Numbered from the stretch's first letter, positions 37,679 through 47,533 are shown. The stretch: DNA of 64,000 nt from Acinetobacter bouvetii (GCF_902753875.1 NZ_CADDTS010000025.1:61913-125912), one strand, 5' to 3'. Program-made: numbers and translations. The notes: generated by a model from the sequence alone, not told the origin.

Positions 37679-39568
37679 TTGAGGCATGTGGGTTACTCTT
37701 TCATTAAAAATAAAAATATGGTGTGGTCTGCTAGTGTGTGCATGCTGGCGGTACTGCTGACACTATTTATTTTAAATACCATTACCGGGCTGCTAGTTTT
37801 TTACCTCGATCAAAGTCAGTCAATATTTTGGCATATGTTAAGCCCTTATTTGATTGTGCTGTTACTGAGCGTCATGGCTGTTTCGGTTTTATATGAGTTT
37901 TATGTATTTCGTTCAGGTGGGCATTCTCTGGCCAAACAGCTGGGCGCACGCCGTTTAAGCTTGATTGAAAGTATTCCTGAAGAAAGTACGGCCTTAAAAA
38001 TAACCGAACAACTGGCAGATACTTTTTTAATTGAAGCACCTGCTGTGTATGTGCTGCCGGATGAAGTGGGGGTTAATGCATTGACCGCCGGATTTTATCC
38101 GCGGGATATTGTAATTATCTTGACTTGGGGGGCATTGCAAAATCTGGATGAATTGGAACTTTATGGCCTGCTTAGTCATGAGTTTAATAAAATATTATCT
38201 GGTGAAACGGCTGAAAACACCCGCCTGAAAATTCTCTATAGTAGTTTAACGACCTTTAGTCAGTGGGGTAGCAAAATTGCCAAACTTGGCTTTACCAAGC
38301 ATGGGCAGGCACATACCCATAAATTTGCCACTTCTTTTGTGGCTATGGGGGGCGTCATTTGGCTGATTGGTAGTCTGGGAGTTTTGATTACCCGGTTTAT
38401 TAAATATATTTCATTGGGCAGTCGAACGTTTAAAAATGACATAAAAACCCGCCGACTTATTCAGAATGATGCCAATGTACAAACTTTGCTTCGAATTTAT
38501 GTGCATCATTCGGGTTCGCAAATTCATAGTGAATATGCAGAATCCATTTCACATATGTGTTTTGCCAATTCATTAAGTCCGCAAAACTGGATGAATATTC
38601 ATCCTCGCATTGAACAGCGAATTTATGAGTTAAATCCGGGGCTGGTTCAGGATTTGCAGCTTGAAAATTTAAAAAAATTACGCAATCAACCGTTATTTAG
38701 CCTGTTTCGATCTCTGGATGAAATGAATAGTGAGGTCTATTCGCCTTGGAGTTCACCACAGCCGCTGCCATTGCTGCGTTTATCGCCCATTAGTTTTGCT
38801 ATTAATGACGCCATTAAGCCATTAAACCCGGAAATTCGAAATAATATACAGCGCCCTGAGTTGATTCAGCGTGCCTTGCAAACTGCAACTGGCTCGCGCG
38901 AAGTCATGGTAGCCATTTTAATGATTCGGCAGTACCGTGAGTTTATTCCTGCTGAAGCTGAAGTCAGCCGTGCAATTGTCGACTCACTACTGAATTTGGA
39001 TGGTCGGGTACACATCTCGATCTTTCATGATGCCTGTAAAAATATTGGCAATATGCCGGCCACGATCGCGCGGCAATTTTTAATGAAACTGGCACGTATT
39101 ATTCAGGAAGATGGTGAAATCGGTTTGTTGGATGCCTTACTTTTGGAATGTGCGAAATATGAATTGAATCTTCTTCCAATTCATACACCTACCTCGCTGG
39201 AAGATGTGAAACCGAATATCGTGCGCCTAATCGATGCCTTGTTACATGTGCAGCAGATTAATAGCCAGAACCAGCTGGATGTACGTGAAAAAATTCTCAA
39301 GCGGGTACTCACTGCCCAAGAAATTGAAATGTATACCGAAATTTCAGATGAGCCGATTGATTTGGCAGAAATCTTAAACGACATAGCGGGCTTATTGTTA
39401 CGTGATCGTTTGAGTATTTTAGGAATTGCGGAACTGTGCTTATGGAATGATCGCATCATTACTCAAGATGAGTTAGATGTCTTGGAATTGCTGTATTGGC
39501 GTTTTGGGTTTGAGACCGATGAAATTATTGAACTGATGCAGAAAAAAAATAGTTTGATGATCGTCTAA
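37679..39568 (+). CDS. M48-like membrane protein with degenerate zinc motif
   Basis: A 629-residue protein with two N-terminal membrane segments and a third around residues 220-240. Residues about 125-180 have the M48 peptidase layout (GVNALTAGFYPRDIVIILTWGAL then LYGLLSHEFNKILSGE). In active relatives the motif is HEFSH (HExxH); here it is HEFNK, so the second zinc ligand is lost. The C-terminal half is helical, with a TerB-like end (DELDVLELLYWRFGFETDEI). The start is TTG 37679, with AAAGGA eight bases before it. A non-catalytic scaffold is inferred. Confidence 0.8.
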   Translation: MRHVGYSFIKNKNMVWSASVCMLAVLLTLFILNTITGLLVFYLDQSQSIFWHMLSPYLIVLLLSVMAVSVLYEFYVFRSGGHSLAKQLGARRLSLIESIPEESTALKITEQLADTFLIEAPAVYVLPDEVGVNALTAGFYPRDIVIILTWGALQNLDELELYGLLSHEFNKILSGETAENTRLKILYSSLTTFSQWGSKIAKLGFTKHGQAHTHKFATSFVAMGGVIWLIGSLGVLITRFIKYISLGSRTFKNDIKTRRLIQNDANVQTLLRIYVHHSGSQIHSEYAESISHMCFANSLSPQNWMNIHPRIEQRIYELNPGLVQDLQLENLKKLRNQPLFSLFRSLDEMNSEVYSPWSSPQPLPLLRLSPISFAINDAIKPLNPEIRNNIQRPELIQRALQTATGSREVMVAILMIRQYREFIPAEAEVSRAIVDSLLNLDGRVHISIFHDACKNIGNMPATIARQFLMKLARIIQEDGEIGLLDALLLECAKYELNLLPIHTPTSLEDVKPNIVRLIDALLHVQQINSQNQLDVREKILKRVLTAQEIEMYTEISDEPIDLAEILNDIAGLLLRDRLSILGIAELCLWNDRIITQDELDVLELLYWRFGFETDEIIELMQKKNSLMIV

Positions 39569-39665
39569 ATGAAGTACGAAAAAATATAGATGTGTGCTGA
39601 TTAAACTAATCTGCAATAAAAGCGCAGCAAAAACTCACTAATCTCGTTAGAATAGCAAACATTCA

Positions 39666-40340
39666 ATGGGTGATGAAAAAAAGATGATCGGGCATCAACG
39701 TGACATATTTACAGCATTGGGAATCGATATCTGGGTTCCTAAGGATGCTGCATGTCAAAAAATGCCGTCGTCATCGATTTGGCGTGATCAATCGGCACCT
39801 GAATATCCGACTGAAATTGTGGTTGTGAATACGCCATTGCCAGTAGAAGTAAAACATGAACAGCCAGCACTAAATTCAATACAGCCACCAACGGTTGTTA
39901 TTTCTACTACCGAAGAACAAATTGAAGCTGTTGCTGAAGTGATTGAACAGCGTCCTGCGCTACAAATTCCCGCATTTCAACTTCAGGCTTTTGGCCTGCC
40001 ACATTGTGTCATTGTGGTGGATGCAACCGAAATCAGTGCTGAACAACAGCAATTATGGAACAATATTCAACAGGCGCTTCAGGCTGAATATTATGAATTG
40101 CAATGGCCTTTTGCCTTGATGAATTTTCAGGATGGCCGTGGTGCGGAAAGTTATGTGCAAGGCTTTTTAGATGCCATCAGTATTGATAAAAATATTATTT
40201 TTCTAGGGCAAAGTGCTTATTTTACTCATGCGAAAAGCATTAGTCTGGCTGGTCTGCAAGACATGCTGGATCAACCCTTATTAAAAAAACGCTTGTGGCA
40301 GTTTATGCAAAAAAGACATCCAGACACGGAAGGAACATGA
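39666..40340 (+). CDS. Possible DNA polymerase III psi subunit (HolD-like)
   Basis: A 224-residue cytoplasmic protein. The N-terminus (QRDIFTALGIDIWVPK) and C-terminus (SLAGLQDMLDQPLLKKRLWQ) recall the start (QLQQLGITQW) and end (SLEGAQ...LW) of E. coli HolD, the clamp-loader psi subunit that bridges SSB. The middle 80 residues are Pro/Val/Glu-rich and unassigned. Similarity is judged by eye and is weak. The gene overlaps ghrB by the ATGA motif. Confidence 0.45.
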   Translation: MGDEKKMIGHQRDIFTALGIDIWVPKDAACQKMPSSSIWRDQSAPEYPTEIVVVNTPLPVEVKHEQPALNSIQPPTVVISTTEEQIEAVAEVIEQRPALQIPAFQLQAFGLPHCVIVVDATEISAEQQQLWNNIQQALQAEYYELQWPFALMNFQDGRGAESYVQGFLDAISIDKNIIFLGQSAYFTHAKSISLAGLQDMLDQPLLKKRLWQFMQKRHPDTEGT

Positions 40341-41305
40341 ACAAGAAAGTTGTGGTTTTTAGTCAGTTAGATCCAGAAGTACTTCAACGTTTACAACAAC
40401 AATATCATGTCGTGATGATCGATCCCAAACAGGGGGATGTGAATCAACAGATCCGTGAACAGGTTAAAGATGCCGATGGTATGATTGGCGCCGGTCGTCT
40501 ACTGAATCAAAGCAATTTAGCCAACGCACAGCAACTCAAAATTATCTCTAGTGTCAGTGTCGGTTATGATAACTATGATCTGGCTTATCTGAATCAGCAA
40601 AAAATCTGGTTATCCAATACCCCGCATGTACTGACTGAAACCACAGCTGATTTGGCTTTTACCTTGCTGATGAGTGCTGCGCGTAAAGCGCCGTATCTGG
40701 ATCACTGGACCAAGCAAGGGCAGTGGAAGCGGACTGTAGGTGAAGCTCAATTCGGGCAGGATGTTTTTGGGAAAACCTTGGGTATTATCGGTTTGGGTAA
40801 TATTGGGGCGGCGATTGCACGGCGTGCTTTTCATGGCTTTAATATGAATATTCTTTATCATAACCGTCGTGAAAAACTGGAGCTGGCACAGCCTTTAAAT
40901 GCACGCTATTGCGGCTTGCATGAACTGTTGCAGCAGTCAGATTTTGTTGTGGTGGCTGTCGATTTAAATACAGAATCTGCGGCACTGATCGGTCAGCAGG
41001 AATTCGATCAGATGCAATCACATGCGGTTTTTGTCAATATTGCACGCGGTTCCGTGGTGGATGAGCAGGCGCTGATTAACACCTTGAAAGCAGGTAAAAT
41101 CTTTGCTGCCGGGTTGGATGTATATTTAAAAGAGCCTTTGCAGGAGTCGGAGCTGTTTGGTCTGGACAATGTGGTGACTTTACCCCATGTCGGTTCTGCA
41201 ACAGCAGAAACACGGAAAAAAATGGCTGAACTGGCTTATCGTAATCTGGTGGACGCACTGGCAGGTCGTACACCCCCGAGTTTGGTCAATCCTTCATTTT
41301 CTTAA
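40337..41305 (+). CDS. ghrB: 2-hydroxyacid dehydrogenase, GhrB-type
   Basis: NAD(P)H-dependent glyoxylate/hydroxypyruvate reductase of 322 residues. The NAD motif GIIGLGNIGAAIARRA and catalytic Arg in NIARGSVVDE are present, as are the Glu and the HVGSAT histidine region. SVGYDNYDLAYL and TPHVLTETTADL are close to E. coli GhrB. ATG 40337 overlaps the preceding stop by four bases, with AAGGA in front. The longer upstream frame is not used. Confidence 0.92.
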   Translation: MNKKVVVFSQLDPEVLQRLQQQYHVVMIDPKQGDVNQQIREQVKDADGMIGAGRLLNQSNLANAQQLKIISSVSVGYDNYDLAYLNQQKIWLSNTPHVLTETTADLAFTLLMSAARKAPYLDHWTKQGQWKRTVGEAQFGQDVFGKTLGIIGLGNIGAAIARRAFHGFNMNILYHNRREKLELAQPLNARYCGLHELLQQSDFVVVAVDLNTESAALIGQQEFDQMQSHAVFVNIARGSVVDEQALINTLKAGKIFAAGLDVYLKEPLQESELFGLDNVVTLPHVGSATAETRKKMAELAYRNLVDALAGRTPPSLVNPSFS

Positions 41306-41391
41306 AATTTGATAACACTTCATTGCAAATGCCTTCAACTTTCAATGTTATAGTCGGATAAATCAAAAAAAAGCAGTTTGAGAACAGCATA

Positions 41392-42831
41392 TTGAAACGG
41401 TTTTTATTGGCTTGCAACATTGCCTGGATTTCCATGACAGGGGGAGTTTATGCTGCGAATGTGAATACTACTCCACAGTTAAATGTGCCTGAAATTGGCG
41501 GTGGTGTGGGTTTCATTGATCAACAAAAAGAAAAAATGATTGGTGAAAAAGTTTTTCGTGAAGTGCAGCATCAAATGCCTGTCCTGCAAAATCCATGGCT
41601 GGAAGATCAGCTGGCTAATGTTTTTTTTCATATTTTAAGCCAAACCCAAATTGGGCAACCAATCGGTCTGGTGATTATCAACGATCCTCAAATCAATGCT
41701 TTTGCTGTACCGGGTGGACTGTTTGCTATCAATACCGGGATGATCACTTCTGCGCGCAATATGGATGAAGTCGCAGGGGTAATGGCGCATGAAGTAGCCC
41801 ATGTATCACAGCGTCATTACAGTCGCTCGCAAGAAGCATTTAAGGGTCAGGGTTTGCTCACTTTGGCAGGACTGCTGGTAGGTGCATTGGTGGCCTCACA
41901 AGCCGATGGTGATGTCGGAACGGCAGTCATGATGGGCACACAAGCAGCCTTAATGGATAAGCAGCTGAATTATAGCCGTAACCAGGAACGTGAAGCTGAC
42001 CGGATTGGCATGCAGTATATGTATAGTGCAGGCTATAACCCGCAAAGTATGGCAGATTTTTTTGAGGTCATGGATCGGGCCACCAGTAAGGTCAGTTTTT
42101 TACCGGATTTCTGGCTGACGCATCCGCTGAGTACGGAGCGGATGAGCGAAGCGCGTTTAAGGGCTAATCAATTCCCTAAAGTTAAATCCAGTTTGCATGA
42201 CGAAGATTTTGAAATCCTGAAATGGTATAGTCGGGTGGTATCCAATCAGGCCACAGAACAACAATTGCAGATTTTGGCCAATCGTAAAAATTTTGCCGGA
42301 CAGTTGGCCTTGGCTGCCTTCTATCTTAAACAGGGCGACTACGTTTTAGCGCAGCAGGTTTTAGATCAGGCCAAAAGTCACCAGCAATTGAATAATCTGT
42401 TGGTACTCATGCAAACCGATATTTATTTGGGACAAAACAAGGTAGATGCGGCCTATAAGGCCATTCAGTCCGCGGCCCGGATTATGCCTGAAAATCGGGC
42501 TTTGGCTTTTAAATTGGCAGAAGTGTTGATTCGCCAGAAAGATGCTGCGCAGGCTTCTCAGGTGGTTCAGCGTTTTTCCAACAAGAACCCGCGTGATATT
42601 CAAGCATGGCGTTTGATGCAGCAGGCTGCCAATATTGATCAGCAATCGCCATTTAGGACGGTGAATGTATTGCGCTATCGGGCTGAAGTGGAATACTGGT
42701 CAGGGCTGGAAGAAAATGCAATCAAGTCATTATTGCATGCCCAACGTCTGGTTAAGGATAATGAAGTCCTGGCTGGAAAATTAAAAACGCGGATCAATGA
42801 AATGCAAAAAGAGCGTCAGTTAAAAATTTAA
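41392..42831 (+). CDS. bepA: Periplasmic M48 metalloprotease with TPR region, BepA-like
   Basis: A 479-residue exported zinc protease involved in outer-membrane protein quality control. The start is TTG 41392: it alone gives a signal peptide (KRFLLACNIAWISMTGGVYA). The HExxH site HEVAH lies at residues 133-137 followed by QRHYSR, with the third ligand in NQEREADRIG. The C-terminal half has TPR-like helices. The layout equals E. coli BepA (YfgC) of about 487 residues. The 37679 protein is a distant M48 relative but inactive-looking. Confidence 0.88.
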   Translation: MKRFLLACNIAWISMTGGVYAANVNTTPQLNVPEIGGGVGFIDQQKEKMIGEKVFREVQHQMPVLQNPWLEDQLANVFFHILSQTQIGQPIGLVIINDPQINAFAVPGGLFAINTGMITSARNMDEVAGVMAHEVAHVSQRHYSRSQEAFKGQGLLTLAGLLVGALVASQADGDVGTAVMMGTQAALMDKQLNYSRNQEREADRIGMQYMYSAGYNPQSMADFFEVMDRATSKVSFLPDFWLTHPLSTERMSEARLRANQFPKVKSSLHDEDFEILKWYSRVVSNQATEQQLQILANRKNFAGQLALAAFYLKQGDYVLAQQVLDQAKSHQQLNNLLVLMQTDIYLGQNKVDAAYKAIQSAARIMPENRALAFKLAEVLIRQKDAAQASQVVQRFSNKNPRDIQAWRLMQQAANIDQQSPFRTVNVLRYRAEVEYWSGLEENAIKSLLHAQRLVKDNEVLAGKLKTRINEMQKERQLKI

Positions 42832-42876
42832 TCTTAGCTGATAATTTGCAGTCATAATAAAAACAAGGAGTGAAAA

Positions 42877-43245
42877 ATGATTGTAGGGCAATGCTTATGT
42901 GGAATGGTGAAATATCGCTATCACGGTGAAATTGAAAAAACCATCCTCTGTTATTGTAAAGACTGTCAAATGGCTCAGGGAGCGTTATGTGGCTGGAACA
43001 GTCCACTGGAAAAATCCAAATTTGAAATTAGCAGTGGCATTAAGCTGCTCAAAGAATATTTTCATAGTCCGAATAAAGCACGTGTTTTTTGTCAGGAATG
43101 TGGTAGTCCGATCTATTCTTACCGGATAGATTTACCTGATGTTATCCGTTTGCGTTTAGGGACGGTGACACAGGGGCATATACCTGCGCCTAGCGAGCAG
43201 GCTTATCTGCAATACAAACCAGATTTTCTGCATATTGATGAATAA
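42877..43245 (+). CDS. GFA-domain zinc protein
   Basis: A 122-residue protein of the glutathione-dependent formaldehyde-activating (CENP-V/GFA) family. Zinc-binding cysteines are in the expected pattern: GQCLCGMVKY, CYCKDCQ and FCQECGSP. Members are annotated as formaldehyde-glutathione binding, but most remain uncharacterised. AAGGAG precedes the ATG. Confidence 0.9.
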   Translation: MIVGQCLCGMVKYRYHGEIEKTILCYCKDCQMAQGALCGWNSPLEKSKFEISSGIKLLKEYFHSPNKARVFCQECGSPIYSYRIDLPDVIRLRLGTVTQGHIPAPSEQAYLQYKPDFLHIDE

Positions 43246-43319
43246 AATCTGCAACGAAAATGAAGGTGCCTGTGATAATCTTGCGGGTGATGTAGATTTC
43301 AAATGAACAATAGCGATTT

Positions 43320-43682
43320 ATGAAAAAAATATTCTTTGTTTTTGGGGTGCTGAGCTGTGTGGCTTCCAATGCGGCATTTGCCAGTGTGGAGCAATATGTG
43401 GCTGCAGTAGAGAACATTTCTGCGCAGTACAAGCAGGATACCCGGAACTTTTTTAATGGTCTGAACTCACAGCAAACTAGCTTTAGCGTACAGCAGCAGA
43501 CTCAATTTTGTGGCATTGTGGGAAATTATGTTGCGCAGCTATATCAGGCGGTGGATCAGAATAGGGAATCTTTGGATCGCCAATATAGACAGATGAGCAA
43601 ACAGGATGTGATTAATCAGGTGATGTCATCAAAAGAAATGCTGATTTTGAAAAAATATAATATTCAGTGTGATCTGAAATAA
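43320..43682 (+). CDS. Small periplasmic protein of unknown function
   Basis: A 120-residue precursor with a signal peptide (MKKIFFVFGVLSCVASNAAFA, cleavage likely after AFA). The mature protein of about 99 residues is helical, rich in Q, and has two cysteines (QFCGIVG and IQCDLK), a probable disulfide. No family is recognised. Confidence 0.75.
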   Translation: MKKIFFVFGVLSCVASNAAFASVEQYVAAVENISAQYKQDTRNFFNGLNSQQTSFSVQQQTQFCGIVGNYVAQLYQAVDQNRESLDRQYRQMSKQDVINQVMSSKEMLILKKYNIQCDLK

Positions 43683-43774
43683 TAAGAAATGTTTATTGAT
43701 AGTAGAAAGGAATATTTGAACTGTCTTTACTTAAAGGCAGTTCAACGATAAAGAATGATTTTAGCAGTGGGGGA

Positions 43775-44221
43775 TTAGCCAAGTTTCGCTTTAATTTTTG
43801 CTGAAACTTGTGCAGGATCGGCGCGCCCGGCTATGAGCGGACGCAGAGAATTCATCACCTTACCCATATCTTTCATGCTAGTAGCTTCTTGAGCAGTAAT
43901 CGTCTGCGCAATGATAGAATCAAGCTCTTCCTCAGTCATAGCTTCTGGTAGAAATTGAGACAGAAGCTCAATTTCGGCTTGTTCTTTACTAGCTAAATCA
44001 TCTCGGCCAGCGCCTGCAAAGGCTTTAACCGATTCTTTACGTTGTTTAATTTGTTTTTCAATGACCGCAAGAACTTGAGCGTCGTCAAGCTCTTTGCGCT
44101 CATCGACTTCGATTTGCTTAATTGCTGCCTGCAGACTACGTATTACCGTCAACTTGTCCATTTCTTTAGCACGCATAGTTGCTTTCAAAAGGTCAGTTAT
44201 TTGGGTTTTTAAAGTAGTCAT
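43775..44221 (-). CDS. yqeY: GatB/YqeY domain protein
   Basis: A 148-residue helical protein homologous to the C-terminal tRNA-binding domain of amidotransferase GatB. Landmarks are TVIRSLQAAIKQ at the N-terminus, QRKESVKAF and MKDMGKVM...LRP...GRADPAQVS at the C-terminus. It lies 34 bases downstream of rpsU in the conserved rpsU-yqeY order. Confidence 0.93.
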   Translation of the reverse strand: MTTLKTQITDLLKATMRAKEMDKLTVIRSLQAAIKQIEVDERKELDDAQVLAVIEKQIKQRKESVKAFAGAGRDDLASKEQAEIELLSQFLPEAMTEEELDSIIAQTITAQEATSMKDMGKVMNSLRPLIAGRADPAQVSAKIKAKLG

Positions 44222-44255
44222 TTATCTTGTCCAAGCAGTCAATCACAAATTAATC

Positions 44256-44471
44256 TTAGTAAAGGCGTGTAGTACGAACTGATTCGCGAGCCAATTTCTT
44301 TTGGTAACGTTTAACAGCAGCAGCTTTTTTACGTTTACGTTCTTGAGTTGGTTTTTCGTAGAATTCACGTTTACGAACGTCAGCTAAAACACCCGCTTTT
44401 TCGCATGAACGTTTGAAACGACGGATAGCTACGTCTACTGGTTCGCCTTCTTTCAATTTAACTTGTGGCAT
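44256..44471 (-). CDS. rpsU: 30S ribosomal protein bS21
   Basis: Ribosomal small-subunit protein of 71 residues with typical [22 protein letters not shown] and basic tail ([15 protein letters not shown]). It is near the anti-Shine-Dalgarno of 16S rRNA in the ribosome. GAGGA before the ATG is well spaced. It is transcribed divergently from tsaD. Confidence 0.98.
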
Positions 44472-44539
44472 GAAGAATCCTCATAAGTTATGGATAAGAT
44501 CTATGGCACGATTGCCTTAGATCACAAGTGAAGGACAGT

Positions 44540-44568
44540 ATTTTACTCATTTACATCTCATATCACAA
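44540..44568 (-). promoter_or_regulatory. Promoter of rpsU-yqeY
   Basis: Read on the minus strand: -35 TTGTGA (44563-44568), a 17-base spacer, and -10 TAAAAT (44540-44545). This gives a leader of about 60 bases. Confidence 0.65.
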
Positions 44569-44577
44569 GTCTATAAT
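44550..44577 (+). promoter_or_regulatory. Promoter of tsaD, overlapping the rpsU promoter
   Basis: -35 TTTACA (5/6, 44550-44555), a 16-base spacer, and a perfect -10 TATAAT (44572-44577), about 40 bases before the tsaD ATG. Its -35 lies within the rpsU spacer on the opposite strand. Confidence 0.7.
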
Positions 44578-44616
44578 AGCTTTAGCAATATTTAGATACG
44601 GGTAAAAGGCAGTTTA

Positions 44617-45633
44617 ATGATCGTTCTGGGCTTGGAAACTTCTTGTGATGAAACCGGGTTAGCACTCTATGACAGTGAAGTCGGCTTAATAGGACAGGTG
44701 TTATATAGTCAGATTAAACTGCATGCAGAATATGGTGGCGTGGTCCCTGAATTGGCTTCGCGTGATCATGTGCGTAAGTTAATTCCATTGATTAATCAAT
44801 TGCTTGAACAAAGCAAGGTAAAAAAATCAGAGATTGATGCAGTGGCCTATACACGTGGCCCGGGCTTAATGGGCGCGCTGATGACCGGTGCCTTGTTTGG
44901 CCGGACTTTGGCTTTTGCATTAAATAAACCGGCAATTGGTGTGCATCATATGGAAGGTCATATGTTGGCGCCTTTGTTGTCAAAAACTCCTCCAGAGTTT
45001 CCGTTTGTTGCTTTATTGGTCTCTGGCGGTCATACCCAGCTCATGGCAGCACATGGCATTGGTCAGTATGAATTACTGGGTGAATCGATTGATGATGCCG
45101 CTGGGGAAGCTTTCGATAAAGTCGCAAAAATGATGGGTTTGCCTTATCCGGGTGGTCCGAATATTTCGCGTCTGGCGGAACAGGGTGATGCCAAAGCTTT
45201 TGATTTCCCGCGTCCGATGTTGCATCAAGGTTTGGACTTTTCATTCAGTGGTTTGAAAACTGCGGTTTCCATTCAGTTGAAAAAAGTCGAAGGCCAAGGG
45301 CGTGAAGCAGACGTTGCTGCATCTTTTCAGGAAGCCTTGGTGGATACTCTGGTGAAAAAATCGGTCAAAACTTTAAAACAGACTGGTTTAAAACGTTTGG
45401 TGATTGCAGGTGGTGTAAGCGCCAACAAGCGTTTACGTGAGCGTTTGGAAGCGGATTTGGCCAAGATTCAGGCGCAAGTCTATTATGCAGAACCTGCTTT
45501 ATGTACCGATAATGGCGCCATGATTGCTTTTGCTGGTTATCAGCGTTTAAAAGCAGGTCAGCATGATGGTTTGTCTGTGACCACCACACCGCGCTGGCCG
45601 ATGACCGAGCTGACCAATCCAAATCAAGCTTGA
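44617..45633 (+). CDS. tsaD: tRNA threonylcarbamoyltransferase subunit TsaD
   Basis: Transfers threonylcarbamoyl to A37 of ANN-decoding tRNAs together with TsaB and TsaE. The 338-residue ASKHA fold has the metal-binding motif HHMEGHML and [15 protein letters not shown] at its N-terminus. [22 protein letters not shown] and the C-terminal [11 protein letters not shown] follow. AAAGGCAG precedes the ATG. Location beside rpsU is conserved in gammaproteobacteria. Confidence 0.98.
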   Translation: MIVLGLETSCDETGLALYDSEVGLIGQVLYSQIKLHAEYGGVVPELASRDHVRKLIPLINQLLEQSKVKKSEIDAVAYTRGPGLMGALMTGALFGRTLAFALNKPAIGVHHMEGHMLAPLLSKTPPEFPFVALLVSGGHTQLMAAHGIGQYELLGESIDDAAGEAFDKVAKMMGLPYPGGPNISRLAEQGDAKAFDFPRPMLHQGLDFSFSGLKTAVSIQLKKVEGQGREADVAASFQEALVDTLVKKSVKTLKQTGLKRLVIAGGVSANKRLRERLEADLAKIQAQVYYAEPALCTDNGAMIAFAGYQRLKAGQHDGLSVTTTPRWPMTELTNPNQA

Positions 45634-45646
45634 TCATTCATGTGAT

Positions 45647-45674
45647 AAAAAAGAGGCGACTTAGCCTCTTTTTT
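45647..45674 (+). terminator. Terminator of tsaD
   Basis: AAAAAAGAGGC-GACTTA-GCCTCTTTTTT. Confidence 0.88.
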
Positions 45675-45848
45675 AATGTCTGTTTTTTGATGTCGTTGTT
45701 TTTAACTATTTATCGAAAAATAAAAAATAGAATTCTCGTAGTGATCAAAATATTGCTGCACATCTATTCAATAAATTGTCATCTCAGTGTCATTTAATTT
45801 ACATGCGCCATGCATAAGATTCTGTGCAAATTAGGGAGTAAAAATAAA

Positions 45849-47381
45849 ATGAAACAGAACCTATTGGTAATTGGGGTATTAAGTGCAGTGGCTTTGGTGG
45901 GGTGCGGCAGTGATAATGATAATGATCAGCAAAGTTCAAGCATAAAAACTTTAACGGCTGAAAAAAACTTAAGTTTTGGCGACAGCACTTGCTGGTTGGG
46001 GGGTAGCGCAAAAGTATCGGGTCAGGATAAAAACGCCAATGGTATTTTGGACAATGCGGAAATCGAGCAGACAACGCCAAGCTGTATTACCGAAAATAAA
46101 TTTGCGCTGGGTGTACCGCTCAGCTATGAAGTGATGGAAAATTTAAAAGGCATCGCAGATGGCGCTAAGCCGGGCAATACGATTGAGTTCCGCCGCGGTG
46201 GTTTTGGTTCCGATTTGGTGGCACATCCAACGAATAAAAATCAGTATTATGCGATTACCGACCGCGGGCCTAATGCCGATTACAACTTAAATAAAGACAA
46301 CGGCAAAATGTTTCCAGACCCAAGCTATGTGCCGCGCATTGGCTTATTTGAAGTACAAACAAATGGAACTGTGAAGAAGCTGAAGGAAATTTTGTTAAAA
46401 GATCGGAACGGCACAGCGATTTCAGGCTTACCAAATGCTAATTATGGTGCTACCAAAGAAGCTGCCTATGACATTCAAGGTAAATTGCTGGCACAGCAAA
46501 CTAATGAGTATGGCTTAGATCCTGAAGGTTTGGTGGCGATGGCCGACGGTAGTTTTTGGGTCAGTGATGAATATGGACCGCATATTGTGCATTATGATGC
46601 GAACGGAGTCGAAATTGATCGTATCAATGCTTTTGAACAAGATACTCGCAGAGTGGGCGGTTATTTGCTGCCGGCAGAATTTGCTAACCGCCGTCCTAAC
46701 CGTGGCATGGAAGGTTTGACCATCACGCCTGACGGGAAAACATTGGTTGGCATCATGCAGTCCACTATGGACAATCCAAGCACCGCGGTAAATAAGTCTG
46801 ATTTAACCCGTATTGTGACTATTGATTTGTCCAGTAAAAAGGTGAAGCAGTATTTGTATAAGCAAGAAGGTGGGGCAAAGGCCTATTCAAATTCAGCTAT
46901 TACAGCTTTAAGCAGTACATCATTTTTAGTGTTGGAGCGTGATGGTGACTTTTATCGGGATAATCCTGCGGCATTTAAGCGCGTGTATAAAATCGATTTG
47001 CGTTCTGCAACAGATTTAGAGTCGATTGCTGAAAATAGCAATCTGAAACAGGATGCAAAATTGGGTTTAACGATTGATGGGCAAACCCTAGAGCAGTATG
47101 TTTTGGCGCAAGGCTGGGATGGTTTAAAAGCATTGGGTATTGTGCCGCCAGTCAAAACCTTGGTACTGGATATGATTGCAAAAGTTAAATTTCCGCATGA
47201 CAAGATGGAAGGGCTTTGGCTGATTGACAACAAGCACTTAGGTCTAATTAATGATGACGATTTTGCGCTTTGGGTCACCAATGGGGTGCTGGAACAAAAG
47301 TATCTAGATGCGGATAAAAAACAGATTGATACCAATACCTTATATGTTATTGATGGGCTAGATTTAAATCCGATCCCATAA
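45849..47381 (+). CDS. Esterase-like phytase-domain lipoprotein
   Basis: A 510-residue precursor with lipobox VALVGC, so anchored at the outer membrane or periplasm. The bulk is a predicted beta-propeller of the 'esterase-like activity of phytase' family: SDLVAHPTNKNQYYAITDRGPNADY, LDPEGLVAMADGSFWVSDEYGPHI and GMEGLTITPDGKTL. The substrate could be a phosphate ester or be unrelated. GGGAG precedes the ATG at 45849; an upstream frame from 45810 gives no leader and is not used. Confidence 0.85.
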   Translation: MKQNLLVIGVLSAVALVGCGSDNDNDQQSSSIKTLTAEKNLSFGDSTCWLGGSAKVSGQDKNANGILDNAEIEQTTPSCITENKFALGVPLSYEVMENLKGIADGAKPGNTIEFRRGGFGSDLVAHPTNKNQYYAITDRGPNADYNLNKDNGKMFPDPSYVPRIGLFEVQTNGTVKKLKEILLKDRNGTAISGLPNANYGATKEAAYDIQGKLLAQQTNEYGLDPEGLVAMADGSFWVSDEYGPHIVHYDANGVEIDRINAFEQDTRRVGGYLLPAEFANRRPNRGMEGLTITPDGKTLVGIMQSTMDNPSTAVNKSDLTRIVTIDLSSKKVKQYLYKQEGGAKAYSNSAITALSSTSFLVLERDGDFYRDNPAAFKRVYKIDLRSATDLESIAENSNLKQDAKLGLTIDGQTLEQYVLAQGWDGLKALGIVPPVKTLVLDMIAKVKFPHDKMEGLWLIDNKHLGLINDDDFALWVTNGVLEQKYLDADKKQIDTNTLYVIDGLDLNPIP

Positions 47382-47441
47382 CAAGGTCAGCATCAGATCA
47401 TGAAGACCATTACATGAAAATAGCAATCTAAAAAGAACAAC

Positions 47442-47470
47442 AAAAAGCCCAGCTTGTGCTGGGCTTTTTT
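47442..47470. terminator. Terminator after the phytase-like gene
   Basis: AAAAAGCCCAGC-TTGT-GCTGGGCTTTTTT, also usable by the convergent DUF815 gene. Confidence 0.9.
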
Positions 47471-47533
47471 ATAAGGCTTTGAGCTTTAGTTGTTAGGTCT
47501 GCAAGGTTGTTGCAAAGTTTTGGTGAATCAATC

